Shown: one piece after another, positions 34,714 to 43,405 of the stretch | How the letters are laid out: every line of letters starts with the position of its first letter | Numbering within the stretch: position 1 is the stretch's first letter | NCBI RefSeq assembly: GCF_900111195.1 | Contig: NZ_FOGL01000021.1 | Location: forward strand, 1-64,000 | DNA length: 64,000 bases | From: Gracilibacillus ureilyticus | GTDB taxonomy: Bacteria > Bacillota > Bacilli > Bacillales > Amphibacillaceae | Direction of reading: 5' to 3' | Program-made: the position numbers and the translations under genes | Notes under the pieces: model-generated | What the model saw: only the letters and a program-made list of their open reading frames with translations | Told to the model about the DNA's origin: nothing | Databases searched by the model: none

Positions 34714-35841
34714 TTAGTTATTTTGGGCAAAAAGTCGGATCGTCCGCTGCCGGATCATTTCCATTGGACCCTGCTGGAAACCTCTGCCCCATACAGATGC
34801 CAGTAGTAGTTGTGAGATGGAGATTATCATCCAGAAGAGAATAATTGTCAGTGAATCAACCATCCCGCCTAAACCAAGACCCCACCCGTAGAAAATGACA
34901 GAAGCAATCATATTTTGCATAACATAACAACTGAGCGACATTCGCCCTGCCTGTTCCAGTCTCCTCCAGAGCCAGTCCCATTTCTTATATTCTATCATTT
35001 TTCCTATTAATCCTATATAACCAAGTGACAACAATGGGGCGAATAAATAGCGAACCGGCAGATCAAATGCTCCCCCTGGAACGAAAATTAATAAATTCAG
35101 CGGCAGACCAATAAAGATCCCTATTTTAAACAGCTTGCTCCGCTGTTTTCTGCCATTCTCATCTGGTGAAAACACCCCTGACCGCATCAAACGGACACCT
35201 AATAAAAACAGGAAAATATTCATTGGGATAATTAATATAGCTTCCATTCTCAGCATTAAAAAGTTGGAGAGGCGATATTGCACCTGATCAAGCCAGCTGC
35301 CTGTCTGGTATAATGCCACTACGTCATCAAAACTGCCGAGTGACACATTCCCTCCAAAAAGACTGGCAATCGTTATTAACAGGATCACTCCAAGCTGGAA
35401 TCCCCCAATCAGCTTCATGATTCTTGCGATAAAGCGATCGCCCCTTTTCAGGATAAATGCGACGATGAGAGCTGTCACACCATAACTCATTAATATGTCA
35501 TATTCCATCACAAGGACATAGTGGAGAAAACCTTCGGCAATCAGAAAGATCGCCGTCCATTTGTACACACCTGGCCATGCTTTGTTCTTCCGTACCATCT
35601 GCCGGTATTTCAATTCCATTCCCACACCAAACATGAGCGTAAGCAATCCGAGAAGTTTTCCATTTACCAAAAACAAAACGGTCATTCTCATCAGGTCTTC
35701 CGTTTTCCACCAGTCGGAGTACTCATATGTGGTGATAAAAGATAAATCACCTAAATGGGCAAATATCCATATATTTGTTCCCAATGTCCCTAATACAGCA
35801 ATTCCTCTCAGTATATCAAGCAGCCGAATTCTCCCTTTCAT
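34714..35841 (-). CDS. DUF418 family membrane protein
   Basis: 375 residues from ATG 35841; GTG 35850 is possible. Begins RIRLLDILRGIAVLGTLGTN, the usual opening of DUF418/acyltransferase-like proteins, with about nine membrane segments and the C-terminal DUF418 block LEQAGRMSLSCYVMQNMIAS. Some relatives are annotated as membrane acyltransferases; activity is unproven. It lies 18 bases upstream of the DesK-like kinase, so it is probably the kinase's cofactor or first target. Confidence 0.88.
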   Translation of the reverse strand: MKGRIRLLDILRGIAVLGTLGTNIWIFAHLGDLSFITTYEYSDWWKTEDLMRMTVLFLVNGKLLGLLTLMFGVGMELKYRQMVRKNKAWPGVYKWTAIFLIAEGFLHYVLVMEYDILMSYGVTALIVAFILKRGDRFIARIMKLIGGFQLGVILLITIASLFGGNVSLGSFDDVVALYQTGSWLDQVQYRLSNFLMLRMEAILIIPMNIFLFLLGVRLMRSGVFSPDENGRKQRSKLFKIGIFIGLPLNLLIFVPGGAFDLPVRYLFAPLLSLGYIGLIGKMIEYKKWDWLWRRLEQAGRMSLSCYVMQNMIASVIFYGWGLGLGGMVDSLTIILFWMIISISQLLLASVWGRGFQQGPMEMIRQRTIRLFAQNN

Positions 35842-35924
35842 TTCTCTCACTCTTTTCTTCGATTTTATAAATTAATCTTATCCAAGAAAAGCCGGAAACG
35901 AAATTCACACCTATAAGAGGAATC

Positions 35925-35942
35925 ATATGACACGTGTCATAT
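35925..35942. promoter_or_regulatory. Perfect 18-bp palindrome
   Basis: ATATGACACGTGTCATAT lies 83 bp upstream of the DUF418-kinase-regulator operon start and just past the 3' end of the next gene. Its position and symmetry suit a dimeric regulator. Confidence 0.6.
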
Positions 35943-35953
35943 ATAGATCAACT

Positions 35954-37057
35954 TCACCCTTTATCCTGCAGCTGTCTGAATAACTTCTCGACAGTGCCAA
36001 TTCCCACACGGTCATACTTCGCCAAAATCAGCAATTCCTGCGGTAATTGACTGACATACTTCATACCATCCTCCTGCATCTGGCGCAGGAAATTAGGGAA
36101 ACCGCTGAAGTGTTCATCCGTAAGCGGAATACCGGCAAGACGCTCTGTCATAATGATATATTCATCTCTGAAGAAAAGAAACAACTCACCTGGCCGTTCA
36201 TGCGTGATTTTTTTGCGGGTAAATTCTTGTTGAATAAATTTGACAAGATCATCAAACATTACCTGTTCGTTATTGGGATGAAACCTCTTTACATTTGCAG
36301 AAATCCCTTCTAAATTAACAGGCAGTTCACTCATAATTCTGGCCTGTTGTTCCCCGCCTAAGGCAATCATGAAGCGCTCTGAATTCTCAAACCGTTGTGG
36401 TAATAAAAAGGCATCCCTGAGGAAATATGGAATATCAAGTGATTGTTCTTTGTAATGAATCCTCCGTATTGTCGTTTCACCTGGGAGACTTACCGGTGAA
36501 TCATCATCCCCCGGCTGATCTGCTTCTTCCTCAGTATCCGTTAATGCCTGAAACCGGTGAACTAAGCGGTCCTCCAACTCTTTCAATCTTAATTCCAGCT
36601 CCTGAATTTCATACGTACGCTCTTGTTCAATCGCTGGATCCCGATATTCAGGTACTTTAATAGATGGTGAACCATAGACTTCAACAAACCATTTAATTAC
36701 AATGTATAATGCTTCCCAGGCAATTAATGCCTCTACATAACGGAAAGCGCGTGTCTGATGGGATGCTTCGTTTCCTGATTTTCTGATTTGATGCAGTGCT
36801 GTTAATTGTTCCTCTGTCACCAGATCATTTTCTTTTAACAGAAATAACCTGTCTTTCAAACTGTCACAATCTGTATCAGATATATTTTCTATTTGTAATA
36901 CTCGCTGAACGACTCCTTCAACGAAAACTCGTGAATGTGTTAACATCGTCCTCGGACTTGCAAAAACACTGTTCTCCAGTTCTCTCGCAATCGAAGCCAG
37001 CTCAGCAGATACATCCTTTAAAAAGTGATAATAATATTGATTTTGTGCTTTCTTCAT
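35954..37057 (-). CDS. DUF4145-like protein
   Basis: 367 residues from ATG 37057 (GGAAGGA upstream); a TTG at 37117 has no site. The N-terminal 130 residues (FLKDVSAELASIARELENSV, then ALHQIRKSGNEASHQTRAFR) look like DUF4145, the helical domain also found at the N-terminus of some restriction-enzyme HsdR subunits. A coiled coil follows (EIQELELRLKELEDRLVHRF), then an unassigned C-terminal domain of about 180 residues. No nuclease or helicase motif is visible, and no restriction-modification genes are nearby. Confidence 0.65.
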   Translation of the reverse strand: MKKAQNQYYYHFLKDVSAELASIARELENSVFASPRTMLTHSRVFVEGVVQRVLQIENISDTDCDSLKDRLFLLKENDLVTEEQLTALHQIRKSGNEASHQTRAFRYVEALIAWEALYIVIKWFVEVYGSPSIKVPEYRDPAIEQERTYEIQELELRLKELEDRLVHRFQALTDTEEEADQPGDDDSPVSLPGETTIRRIHYKEQSLDIPYFLRDAFLLPQRFENSERFMIALGGEQQARIMSELPVNLEGISANVKRFHPNNEQVMFDDLVKFIQQEFTRKKITHERPGELFLFFRDEYIIMTERLAGIPLTDEHFSGFPNFLRQMQEDGMKYVSQLPQELLILAKYDRVGIGTVEKLFRQLQDKG

Positions 37058-37154
37058 GCCGTACATCCTTCCGTCAAAAAAGCCTATACCGTCAGATGAA
37101 GTATAGACTGCTTTCAATATATAGTGGATTTTTATAAAAAATTTCTCAACCTGT

Positions 37155-37862
37155 CTATTCTACTGGTTTCACTCCAACAAAATCAATAACATTTTTAGAG
37201 TATGATGGAGCAGCTAATAAAAGATTTTTCAATTCAGCCACACTATTAACAATATAGGCAGGTTTTGTGCCGTTCAGCTCCTCAAACGAACCATACCCAT
37301 AAGTTACTCCTACAGAATCAACACCGCAATTATTCGCACCAATTATATCGTGCTTCCTGTCACCGATCATAATGAAATCAGCTAACTCATATTGCTTATA
37401 TTTATCTATTATGTATTGAATAATTTCTGCTTTCGCTGATCTTGTCCCATCAAGGTTACTTCCAACAATCAGGTCAAAATATTGGTCGATATGAAAATAC
37501 TGCAAAATCTTTTCAGCAAATACAGTAGGCTTTGATGTAGCAACAGCTAGAGTATATTGCCGTTCTTTTAATAATTTTAACAGTTCAGGAATATCTTCAT
37601 ATAATTCATTTTCATACATCCCTTTTTCCTTAAATCGTTCCCTGTACCATTCGATTGCTTTTTGAATATTTTCTTCATCCATATTGTAAAACTCTGCAAA
37701 TGACACATGCAGCGGTGGTCCGATAAAGCACTCCAGTTTATCAAGGAAAGGCTCCACAATATTCAGTTTTTCCAGTGCATACTGAACCGATTTCGTAATA
37801 CCTGTTTTTGGATCGGAAAGCGTACCATCTAAATCAAACAAAATCACTTGATAATGACTCAA
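37155..37862 (-). CDS. HAD-family phosphatase (phosphoglycolate phosphatase-like)
   Basis: 235 residues from TTG 37862 (GAGAGGAAG seven bases upstream). HAD motifs: ILFDLDGTLSDP (motif I, nucleophile Asp), TLAVATSKP (motif II, Thr/Ser) and DFIMIGDRKHDIIGANNCG (motif IV), with a helical C1 cap. It cleaves small phosphate monoesters; phosphoglycolate, pyrophosphate or a nucleotide are the family options. Cytosolic, monocistronic. Confidence 0.9.
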   Translation of the reverse strand: MSHYQVILFDLDGTLSDPKTGITKSVQYALEKLNIVEPFLDKLECFIGPPLHVSFAEFYNMDEENIQKAIEWYRERFKEKGMYENELYEDIPELLKLLKERQYTLAVATSKPTVFAEKILQYFHIDQYFDLIVGSNLDGTRSAKAEIIQYIIDKYKQYELADFIMIGDRKHDIIGANNCGVDSVGVTYGYGSFEELNGTKPAYIVNSVAELKNLLLAAPSYSKNVIDFVGVKPVE

Positions 37863-38025
37863 ATTGAATCTTCCTCTCAATTCTTTTCATAAGTATATCA
37901 TTTACAGCAGGATAGTGCTGGCAGTTTTCCATGTTTCCAATAGTTCTTCTTCCTCCCCCCCTGGATTATTAGACTCAGAAAAATTGGAACAACTCTGTTA
38001 TAGGAGCCCAATTTTTTAAAAAATG

Positions 38026-38041
38026 GGAATACTAGGGGATA
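38026..38041 (+). promoter_or_regulatory. Shared upstream motif, copy 1
   Basis: GGGAATACTAGGGGAT matches AGGAATAGTGGGGGAT (40610-40625) at 13 of 16 positions; the first is upstream of the regulator pair, the second upstream of the pilus operon. A candidate operator for the LuxR-type regulator. Confidence 0.45.
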
Positions 38042-38118
38042 GGATTATTACTCCTTCAAAGATATTATAAGTTTATCCTTTCATTAAAAGGATATATCAT
38101 TAGAGAGGAGGCGAGTCG

Positions 38119-38364
38119 ATGAAAGAGAAGGAGATGTTTTCTTTACAGTTTGAATGTACCATGTTATTTCAATCGAACCCGTACATGATCGAAACAATCG
38201 ATAATATTGCCACACTGCTTGGCAGCCAGAAAGAAAAAATTATGCCTGTAATTGAATCTCTTGTAAAGCAAGGTATTATCAAAAACCGCAGTGATAATGA
38301 TGTACCACGTTACAGTTACTGCGAACCAGCAACAAATCCAATGTGCGAAGTGGAAAAAGCATGA
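38119..38364 (+). CDS. Small winged-helix-like protein
   Basis: 81 residues with GAGAGGAGGCGAG upstream. The middle (SNPYMIETIDNIATLLGSQK, then IMPVIESLVKQGIIKNRS) reads as a winged helix. Two Cys residues occur near the C-terminus (YCEPATNPMC). Translationally coupled (ATGA) to the GAF/LuxR regulator, so it probably works with it on the pilus locus. No named family recognised. Confidence 0.75.
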   Translation: MKEKEMFSLQFECTMLFQSNPYMIETIDNIATLLGSQKEKIMPVIESLVKQGIIKNRSDNDVPRYSYCEPATNPMCEVEKA

Positions 38365-40439
38365 ATAGGAATATCCATTTACTACAAGAGATACAGGCAG
38401 CGTATGCAGAAAAATATGGACTTTGTATGTTTACTACAGATTACCAAAAAAATATCATTACAGATGTAACGGGTGAGAACTCTCTGTTTGAAGCGTTACA
38501 TCATCATTATAATATTTTTAGTAAAATTGCTGATATTTCCTATGAAACATGGGGTATTACTAAATCGGTTGTTTATGATCTCTGGCCTGGTGTTTATACA
38601 ATTATTACCCCAGTTCATATGGAAGATGGACGTTCCTTCTATATCTGGTCTGGCTTATTTATTTACGAAGGGACAGAGCAGCTGGTTCAGGAAGGTATAA
38701 AAGATCAGTTTATTAATTGGGATGAGGTGGCGGTACTTCATACGGAAGAGAAAAATAACTTACTGGAAACTATGAAAACCATGGCTGATATAGCTTTTCT
38801 ATGCCTTCAGGAAATGGACGAAACAGAATTTTACCAGAAAAAAACCAAACTCCTCCAACAAATTAATACAAGTAAAACAATGAATGATCTATTAAACAGT
38901 TTAATAACCATTCATCCTGAGCTAGATTTCCTCGGGACAGCCTCCAAATATGATGAAGATAACGTTGAAATAACAGGTACAGCGGGAAAAGAGATTGAAG
39001 TATTAAAAGGGAAAAAATTTGCCCCGGGTGAGGGCTTATTAGGGCGCGTACTAGTAACTAATCAACAGGAGTTCTGGGAACGAACAGACAAAGACCCTCG
39101 CACAATCTTATTTCACAGGGAATCAATTTATCCAAAATCTCTTTTCTGTTTTCCAATTAGACAGGAAGAAGGCTTGGACATGCTTTTATTTGGAGGAAGT
39201 TTCAAAAAGGAAACATTCTCGAATAAGTCGGCTGAACTTATCAGATTATTAATTGCAGTATTTGAAGCAGGCTATTTAATAAATACTTTACAAAGGGAAA
39301 ACTCGACGCACATCGTCCGCTTACAGGCTTTAACAGAGATTGGGAAACTATTAGCAGCTACTCCTGACTACAAACGGATTATTTACATATTAGTAGACAT
39401 AAGTATGAATCTGGCAGATGCTAATTTTTCTTGTGTCGTATTAAAAGAATTCCAAACAGATGCGATGAAACTAATTTCAAGAGGAAATGCAGATGGGTTG
39501 GAAAAATACGCTCAGGAAGTAGCCAAACGTTACTACCGTGCAGATGAATCCAGCCAATCTCCAACCATAAGAGAAATTGAATCAGGACAAAATGTGATTG
39601 AATGTCCTTTATTTTACCGGGATAAACTATTAGGCGTACTTTGTGTAGGAATGAATGAAAATGAGGAAATGATCGAAGAACAACTCCACTTCCTGCAAAC
39701 ATTATCTATTTTAGGAGGAGTATCCTTGCAATTGGTGGTGCAGGAAGAAGATGGTGCTGAAGATAAGCAAATCCACGCTCTATTCAGGGCAGTCGAACAA
39801 TTTGATAAATCGGAATACAGAAAGCTTAGAGAAGCCGAACAACTTGCCTTTGAATTTTCTTCTGTTCAGGGATTTGCTTTGCCAATGCTGAAAAATATAA
39901 CGAATGCCTGTCGGTTATCATATTATTCATCTGAATTTTTAGAAGAAATAATTCCAAACAGGAAAGTAACAGAAATTTTGGAGACAGGGAAAGCATTACT
40001 AAACAGCAATAAATCTCTTTCATGGGATGAGGCTGACATTTGTGCACAGGTATTTGCCCTTGTCATGATGTATGTGAATGATCAAAATACTGATATGTAT
40101 AAAACCATAGATGTAGAAATTGCTGAAAAATTCCAAACATATCTTCAAGAAACTAAATTTAAGGAAGTAGAGCTTACATTATCACCTGATGAAGTGGTTG
40201 CAGAACAAAAAATAGAATCGGTAGAGAGTACGATTAAGGAGCTCAATTTATCTCCGAGAGAACAAGAAGTTTTGGATTTAGTTATCCAGGGCAACAATAA
40301 CAAGGAAATTGCCGAACAGCTTTACATCAGTAATCACACCGTGAAAAACCACGTAACGAAGATCTTCCAGAAGCTAGAAGTACAAGATCGCGCCCATGCT
40401 ATATCAAAAGTATATCAACTAAAACACCAATCCAGCTAA
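38361..40439 (+). CDS. GAF-domain LuxR-type regulator, probable Tad pilus regulator
   Basis: 692 residues from ATG 38361 overlapping the upstream stop (ATGA). An N-terminal sensor-like region (about 1-150), one clear GAF domain (about 170-310: EGLLGRVLVTNQQEFWERTD), a second GAF-like part (about 330-460), a helical linker, and a C-terminal LuxR helix-turn-helix (LSPREQEVLDLVIQGNNNKE, then ISNHTVKNHVTKIFQKL). No receiver domain or kinase, so it likely responds directly to a small molecule. Ends in a terminator, then the pilus operon follows on the same strand. Confidence 0.85.
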   Translation: MNRNIHLLQEIQAAYAEKYGLCMFTTDYQKNIITDVTGENSLFEALHHHYNIFSKIADISYETWGITKSVVYDLWPGVYTIITPVHMEDGRSFYIWSGLFIYEGTEQLVQEGIKDQFINWDEVAVLHTEEKNNLLETMKTMADIAFLCLQEMDETEFYQKKTKLLQQINTSKTMNDLLNSLITIHPELDFLGTASKYDEDNVEITGTAGKEIEVLKGKKFAPGEGLLGRVLVTNQQEFWERTDKDPRTILFHRESIYPKSLFCFPIRQEEGLDMLLFGGSFKKETFSNKSAELIRLLIAVFEAGYLINTLQRENSTHIVRLQALTEIGKLLAATPDYKRIIYILVDISMNLADANFSCVVLKEFQTDAMKLISRGNADGLEKYAQEVAKRYYRADESSQSPTIREIESGQNVIECPLFYRDKLLGVLCVGMNENEEMIEEQLHFLQTLSILGGVSLQLVVQEEDGAEDKQIHALFRAVEQFDKSEYRKLREAEQLAFEFSSVQGFALPMLKNITNACRLSYYSSEFLEEIIPNRKVTEILETGKALLNSNKSLSWDEADICAQVFALVMMYVNDQNTDMYKTIDVEIAEKFQTYLQETKFKEVELTLSPDEVVAEQKIESVESTIKELNLSPREQEVLDLVIQGNNNKEIAEQLYISNHTVKNHVTKIFQKLEVQDRAHAISKVYQLKHQSS

Positions 40440-40466
40440 CCTCCTGTCCGTTCAGGAGGTTTTTTG
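40438..40466 (+). terminator. Terminator of the regulator operon
   Basis: AACCTCCTG / CAGGAGGTT with a six-base loop, then TTTTG. Confidence 0.92.
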
Positions 40467-40507
40467 ATATATGGAAAGATGCACAAAGTACTCTACTATA
40501 TTTTAAA

Positions 40508-40625
40508 TATTCCTCCCCCATTCCTATTCATCTTTAACATTCCTACTAGGAAGAAATTTTATCAGTACAAAATAGGATAGGATTCCTATTCTATATTTTC
40601 TCCCATAACAGGAATAGTGGGGGAT
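40508..40625 (+). promoter_or_regulatory. Cluster of ATTCCTA/TAGGAAT elements upstream of the pilus operon
   Basis: Elements: TTCCTCCCCCATTCCTATTC (40510 on), the palindrome TTCCTACTAGGAA (40540-40552), the palindrome ATAGGATTCCTAT (40577-40589) and AGGAATAGTGGGGGAT (40610-40625), which recurs at 38026. Such a cluster suggests several bound regulator dimers. The promoter itself could not be fixed. Confidence 0.55.
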
Positions 40626-40675
40626 ATTTTTTCCGGTCCTCACCATGCATAATAAAGTCATGAGTTGGCCAGCAA

Positions 40676-41068
40676 ATGTCACGCCAGCCAAATAGAATAA
40701 GGAGGTGCAGATCAATTCAACTAATCAATGTAAACACGGACCAAATGATTGCTGAGGATGTTAAAACAGCTTATTCCTTTTGGAGGAGACTCAAAGGTTT
40801 AATGGGAACAAAGAGCCTTTCACAAAATTCAGGACTCCATATAAAGCCGTGCACATCTATCCATACGTTCCATATGAAATACAGCATTGATATTATCTAT
40901 TTAAATAAAAACGATGAGATTGTTGGATTAACAGAAGACCTGAAACCTGGAAAAATCGGAAAAAAGTTTACTGAAACACAATCAGTAATTGAACTCCCGT
41001 CAGGCACGCTTAAGCGCACTTCTTTATCTGTTGGTAACAAAGTGGCATTTGGAGGCTTGAATGATTAA
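40676..41068 (+). CDS. DUF192 family protein
   Basis: Up to 130 residues. The DUF192 core is clear: AYSFWRRLKGLMGTKSLSQN and IKPCTSIHTFHMKYSIDIIY. The family is often found beside Tad pilus genes; function unproven. Start is uncertain: ATG 40676 has no ribosome-binding site, while AAGGAGGTG (40699-40707) sits ideally before an ATT codon at 40715, where family members normally begin (IQLINV). A rare ATT start is therefore possible. First gene of the pilus operon. Confidence 0.8.
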   Translation: MSRQPNRIRRCRSIQLINVNTDQMIAEDVKTAYSFWRRLKGLMGTKSLSQNSGLHIKPCTSIHTFHMKYSIDIIYLNKNDEIVGLTEDLKPGKIGKKFTETQSVIELPSGTLKRTSLSVGNKVAFGGLND

Positions 41069-41096
41069 ATATACGAAATATAAAGGAGACATAAAT

Positions 41097-41285
41097 ATGT
41101 TAAATAAAATAAAAGGTTTGTTTTTATCAGAAAAAGGTCAAGGAATGACAGAATACGGCTTAATTTTAGGTCTTATCGCAATTGCTGCAATTGCTGGATT
41201 AGTAATCGCAGGAGATGAAATCTCTGGTCTATTTAATGGTTTTGAAGGGATTTTTGAGAGAGAAACTACTACTACTACACCTTAA
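41097..41285 (+). CDS. flp: Flp-type pilin 1
   Basis: 62 residues from ATG 41097 with AAAGGAGAC. Type IVb prepilin: short leader MLNKIKGLFLSEKG, cleavage after Gly14, then QGMTEYGLILGLIAIAAIAG with Glu at +5 as in Flp pilins. C-terminus ends in ERETTTTTP. The prepilin peptidase encoded 318 bases downstream would process it. Nearly identical to the next gene, so a tandem duplication. Confidence 0.95.
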   Translation: MLNKIKGLFLSEKGQGMTEYGLILGLIAIAAIAGLVIAGDEISGLFNGFEGIFERETTTTTP

Positions 41286-41331
41286 TTTAAAAACAAATAT
41301 AAAATTAATAAAAACGAGGAGAGAATACAAC

Positions 41332-41523
41332 ATGATAAACAAAATCAAAGGTTTAATTGTTTCAGAAAAAGGTCAAGGTATGACAGAATACGGCTTAATT
41401 TTAGGTCTTATCGCAATCGCCGCAATTGGTGGTTTAGTAATCGCAGGAGACGAAATCTCAGGTCTATTTGATGGCTTCCAGGGGATTTTTGAAAGAGAAA
41501 CTACTACTACAACTACACCTTAA
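41332..41523 (+). CDS. flp: Flp-type pilin 2
   Basis: 63 residues from ATG 41332, CGAGGAGAG upstream. Differs from pilin 1 at only a few positions (for example MINKIKGLIVSEKG leader, GGLVIAG instead of AGLVIAG, DGFQG instead of NGFEG, one extra Thr in the tail). Two pilins may give mixed fibres or gene dosage. A hairpin follows at once. Confidence 0.95.
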   Translation: MINKIKGLIVSEKGQGMTEYGLILGLIAIAAIGGLVIAGDEISGLFDGFQGIFERETTTTTTP

Positions 41524-41531
41524 TTTATATA

Positions 41532-41564
41532 ATGGCTGCTTTTAAAAACTTTAAAAGCAGCCAT
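41532..41564 (+). terminator. Hairpin after the pilin genes (attenuator)
   Basis: Perfect 15-bp stem ATGGCTGCTTTTAAA / TTTAAAAGCAGCCAT with a three-base loop, followed by CTTTTAAG. The weak T-tract suggests partial termination, giving high pilin and low assembly-gene expression, or mRNA stabilisation. Confidence 0.75.
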
Positions 41565-41602
41565 CTTTTAAGAAAATCAAATTTCAAATGAAAGGATGGA
41601 CG

Positions 41603-42091
41603 ATGATGATCGATGTTTTCCTACTTATTATCCTAGCAATCTGTGTCATTACAGATTTAAGAAGCAGAAAGATTTACAACAAGGTTGTCTTCCCAGCACT
41701 TTTGATAACTTTCTTCTACCAGTTTGTTACTGGCGGCTGGGAATCACTTAGCCATTCTTTCATTGGCTTTTTGATTGGCTTTTCTCTATTGCTTATTCCC
41801 TATTTTCTAGGGGGTATCGGTGCTGGTGATGTAAAGTTATTAGGGTTAATCGGGGCAATGAAGGGCGGAATGTTTGTGTTTCAGTCATTTATATATATTG
41901 CTCTTATCGGAGCCGTCATTGCTCTCTTTGTTTTATTCATTCGCAGGGATTTTTGGAAATCTATTTATAACTATACTGTGTACAAACAACGGATTAAATC
42001 AGGAGTATTAACCGGCGCTTATCCTTATGGAATAGCAATAGCTGGCGGAGTAGCTGTTCAGATAGTAATGCAGGGAGGTACCCTCCTATGA
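41603..42091 (+). CDS. tadV: Prepilin peptidase TadV/CpaA
   Basis: 162 residues from ATG 41603 (AAAGGATGG upstream). A24 aspartic peptidase with both catalytic Asp motifs: CVITDLRSRKIYN (about residue 18) and GIGAGDVKLLG (about residue 74). Five to six membrane segments and no N-methylation domain, as usual for CpaA. It removes the Flp leader at the cytoplasmic face. Confidence 0.93.
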   Translation: MMIDVFLLIILAICVITDLRSRKIYNKVVFPALLITFFYQFVTGGWESLSHSFIGFLIGFSLLLIPYFLGGIGAGDVKLLGLIGAMKGGMFVFQSFIYIALIGAVIALFVLFIRRDFWKSIYNYTVYKQRIKSGVLTGAYPYGIAIAGGVAVQIVMQGGTLL

Positions 42092-42471
42092 AAAATATAT
42101 TTAAAAATGAAAATGGTCAGTCATTAGTAGAGTTTGCATTAGTCATCCCGCTCTTTCTTATGATAGTTGTAGGAGTAATTGATTTTGGCGGATTATTTTA
42201 TACCAATCTGCAAATGGAAATGGTAACCCAGGAGGCAACGAGATTAGCGGGGTTAGGCAATGATGATACGACAATTCGTTCCTATGCAGAGGAAAAGTTT
42301 CAAGGCAACTCCGATAATTTAACTGTCGCCATTACGCCGGATGAAGTCAACAGAAATTCAGGAGAATATGTAACAGTAAAATTATCCTATCCAACGGAAT
42401 TCCTTAATATATTAGGAGATTTTGCCATTCCTTATGCGCTGGAATCCAGTTCTACAATTCGGGTGGAGTGA
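42088..42471 (+). CDS. tadE: TadE-like minor pseudopilin
   Basis: 127 residues, overlapping tadV by four bases. N-terminal NENGQSLVEFALVIPLFLMI is the TadE motif, a prepilin-like hydrophobic helix with Glu, followed by a beta-rich periplasm-type domain. Minor pseudopilin of the Tad system. Confidence 0.92.
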   Translation: MKNIFKNENGQSLVEFALVIPLFLMIVVGVIDFGGLFYTNLQMEMVTQEATRLAGLGNDDTTIRSYAEEKFQGNSDNLTVAITPDEVNRNSGEYVTVKLSYPTEFLNILGDFAIPYALESSSTIRVE

Positions 42472-42476
42472 AGCAA

Positions 42477-43391
42477 TTGAAAAAATTATTGAGACGCTTA
42501 TATAAAAATGAAGATGGTAATATCCTCCTATTAGCAGCAGCGGCCCTTGGCGGATTGCTCTTCATGACGGGGTTGGTCATCGATGGAGGAAATCTTTTCA
42601 CGACAAAAAGCCATCTGCAGAAAACTGCCAATGCAGCGGCACTTTCGGGAGCACAGGAATTACCTTTATCACAAGAAGCTGTAACTCAAATTGTGAATGA
42701 TGTATTAAGTTCCCATAATGAGTCAGAAAGCTTGCAAGAGATCATTTACGAGAATGGTTTTTCAGTAAATGTAGTACTAGAAAAAAATCTCCCACTGTTC
42801 TTTTTAGCTTTATTCGGAAAAGAATCGATTTCTATTCAAGTAAATGCTAAAGCTGGTTTAAAGGAAATGAGCTCAACAGAAGGTGTAGTACCCTTAGGAA
42901 TTGATGAATCTACTAATCTGGAATATGGAAAATCCTATCCACTAAAAGTAGGCCCTGGAGATTCTGTGGAAGGTTTTTTTGGAATTTTAGCCTTGGAGAA
43001 AAAAGGGGCAAAAGCATATGGCGAAACATTGAAATACGGCTATCAGGAAAAAATCAGCATTGGGGAAACCTTTTTAGTGCAGACCGGTAATATAAGCGGG
43101 GCTACCCGGGATGGTATTCAATATAGAATGGATCGATGCCCATATCCGGAAGGTCAGTTTCATCATCGAGATTGTGCGAGGGTCATATCCATAATTGTTT
43201 ATAAACCATCCATCGATAAAAGTACAGTTGAAGTGACTGGTTTTGCTTACTTTTATATTACAGAGAATTTAAATAGCAAAGGTGAAATAAACGGAATTTT
43301 TATCAAACGGACAGGCTCAGGCACTGCTGGTGATGTAAATGGGAAGACACCTGCAGACAGGGGTGCCTATGTTGTTACATTAATGGAATAA
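42477..43391 (+). CDS. tadG: TadG-like pilus assembly protein
   Basis: About 304 residues from TTG 42477, chosen because GGAG lies eight bases upstream; GTG 42468 overlaps that site. N-terminal Tad helix YKNEDGNILLLAAAALGGLL and the TadG-type continuation DGGNLFTTKSHLQKTANAAA. The C-terminal 200 residues are extracytoplasmic. No von Willebrand domain is visible, unlike long TadG proteins. Confidence 0.87.
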   Translation: MKKLLRRLYKNEDGNILLLAAAALGGLLFMTGLVIDGGNLFTTKSHLQKTANAAALSGAQELPLSQEAVTQIVNDVLSSHNESESLQEIIYENGFSVNVVLEKNLPLFFLALFGKESISIQVNAKAGLKEMSSTEGVVPLGIDESTNLEYGKSYPLKVGPGDSVEGFFGILALEKKGAKAYGETLKYGYQEKISIGETFLVQTGNISGATRDGIQYRMDRCPYPEGQFHHRDCARVISIIVYKPSIDKSTVEVTGFAYFYITENLNSKGEINGIFIKRTGSGTAGDVNGKTPADRGAYVVTLME

Positions 43392-43405
43392 GGTTGTGAA
43401 AAAAG

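Noticed and set aside
35954-37057. Restriction enzyme HsdR-type protein
   Set aside because: Only the DUF4145-like part is similar; no nuclease or helicase motifs and no partner genes.
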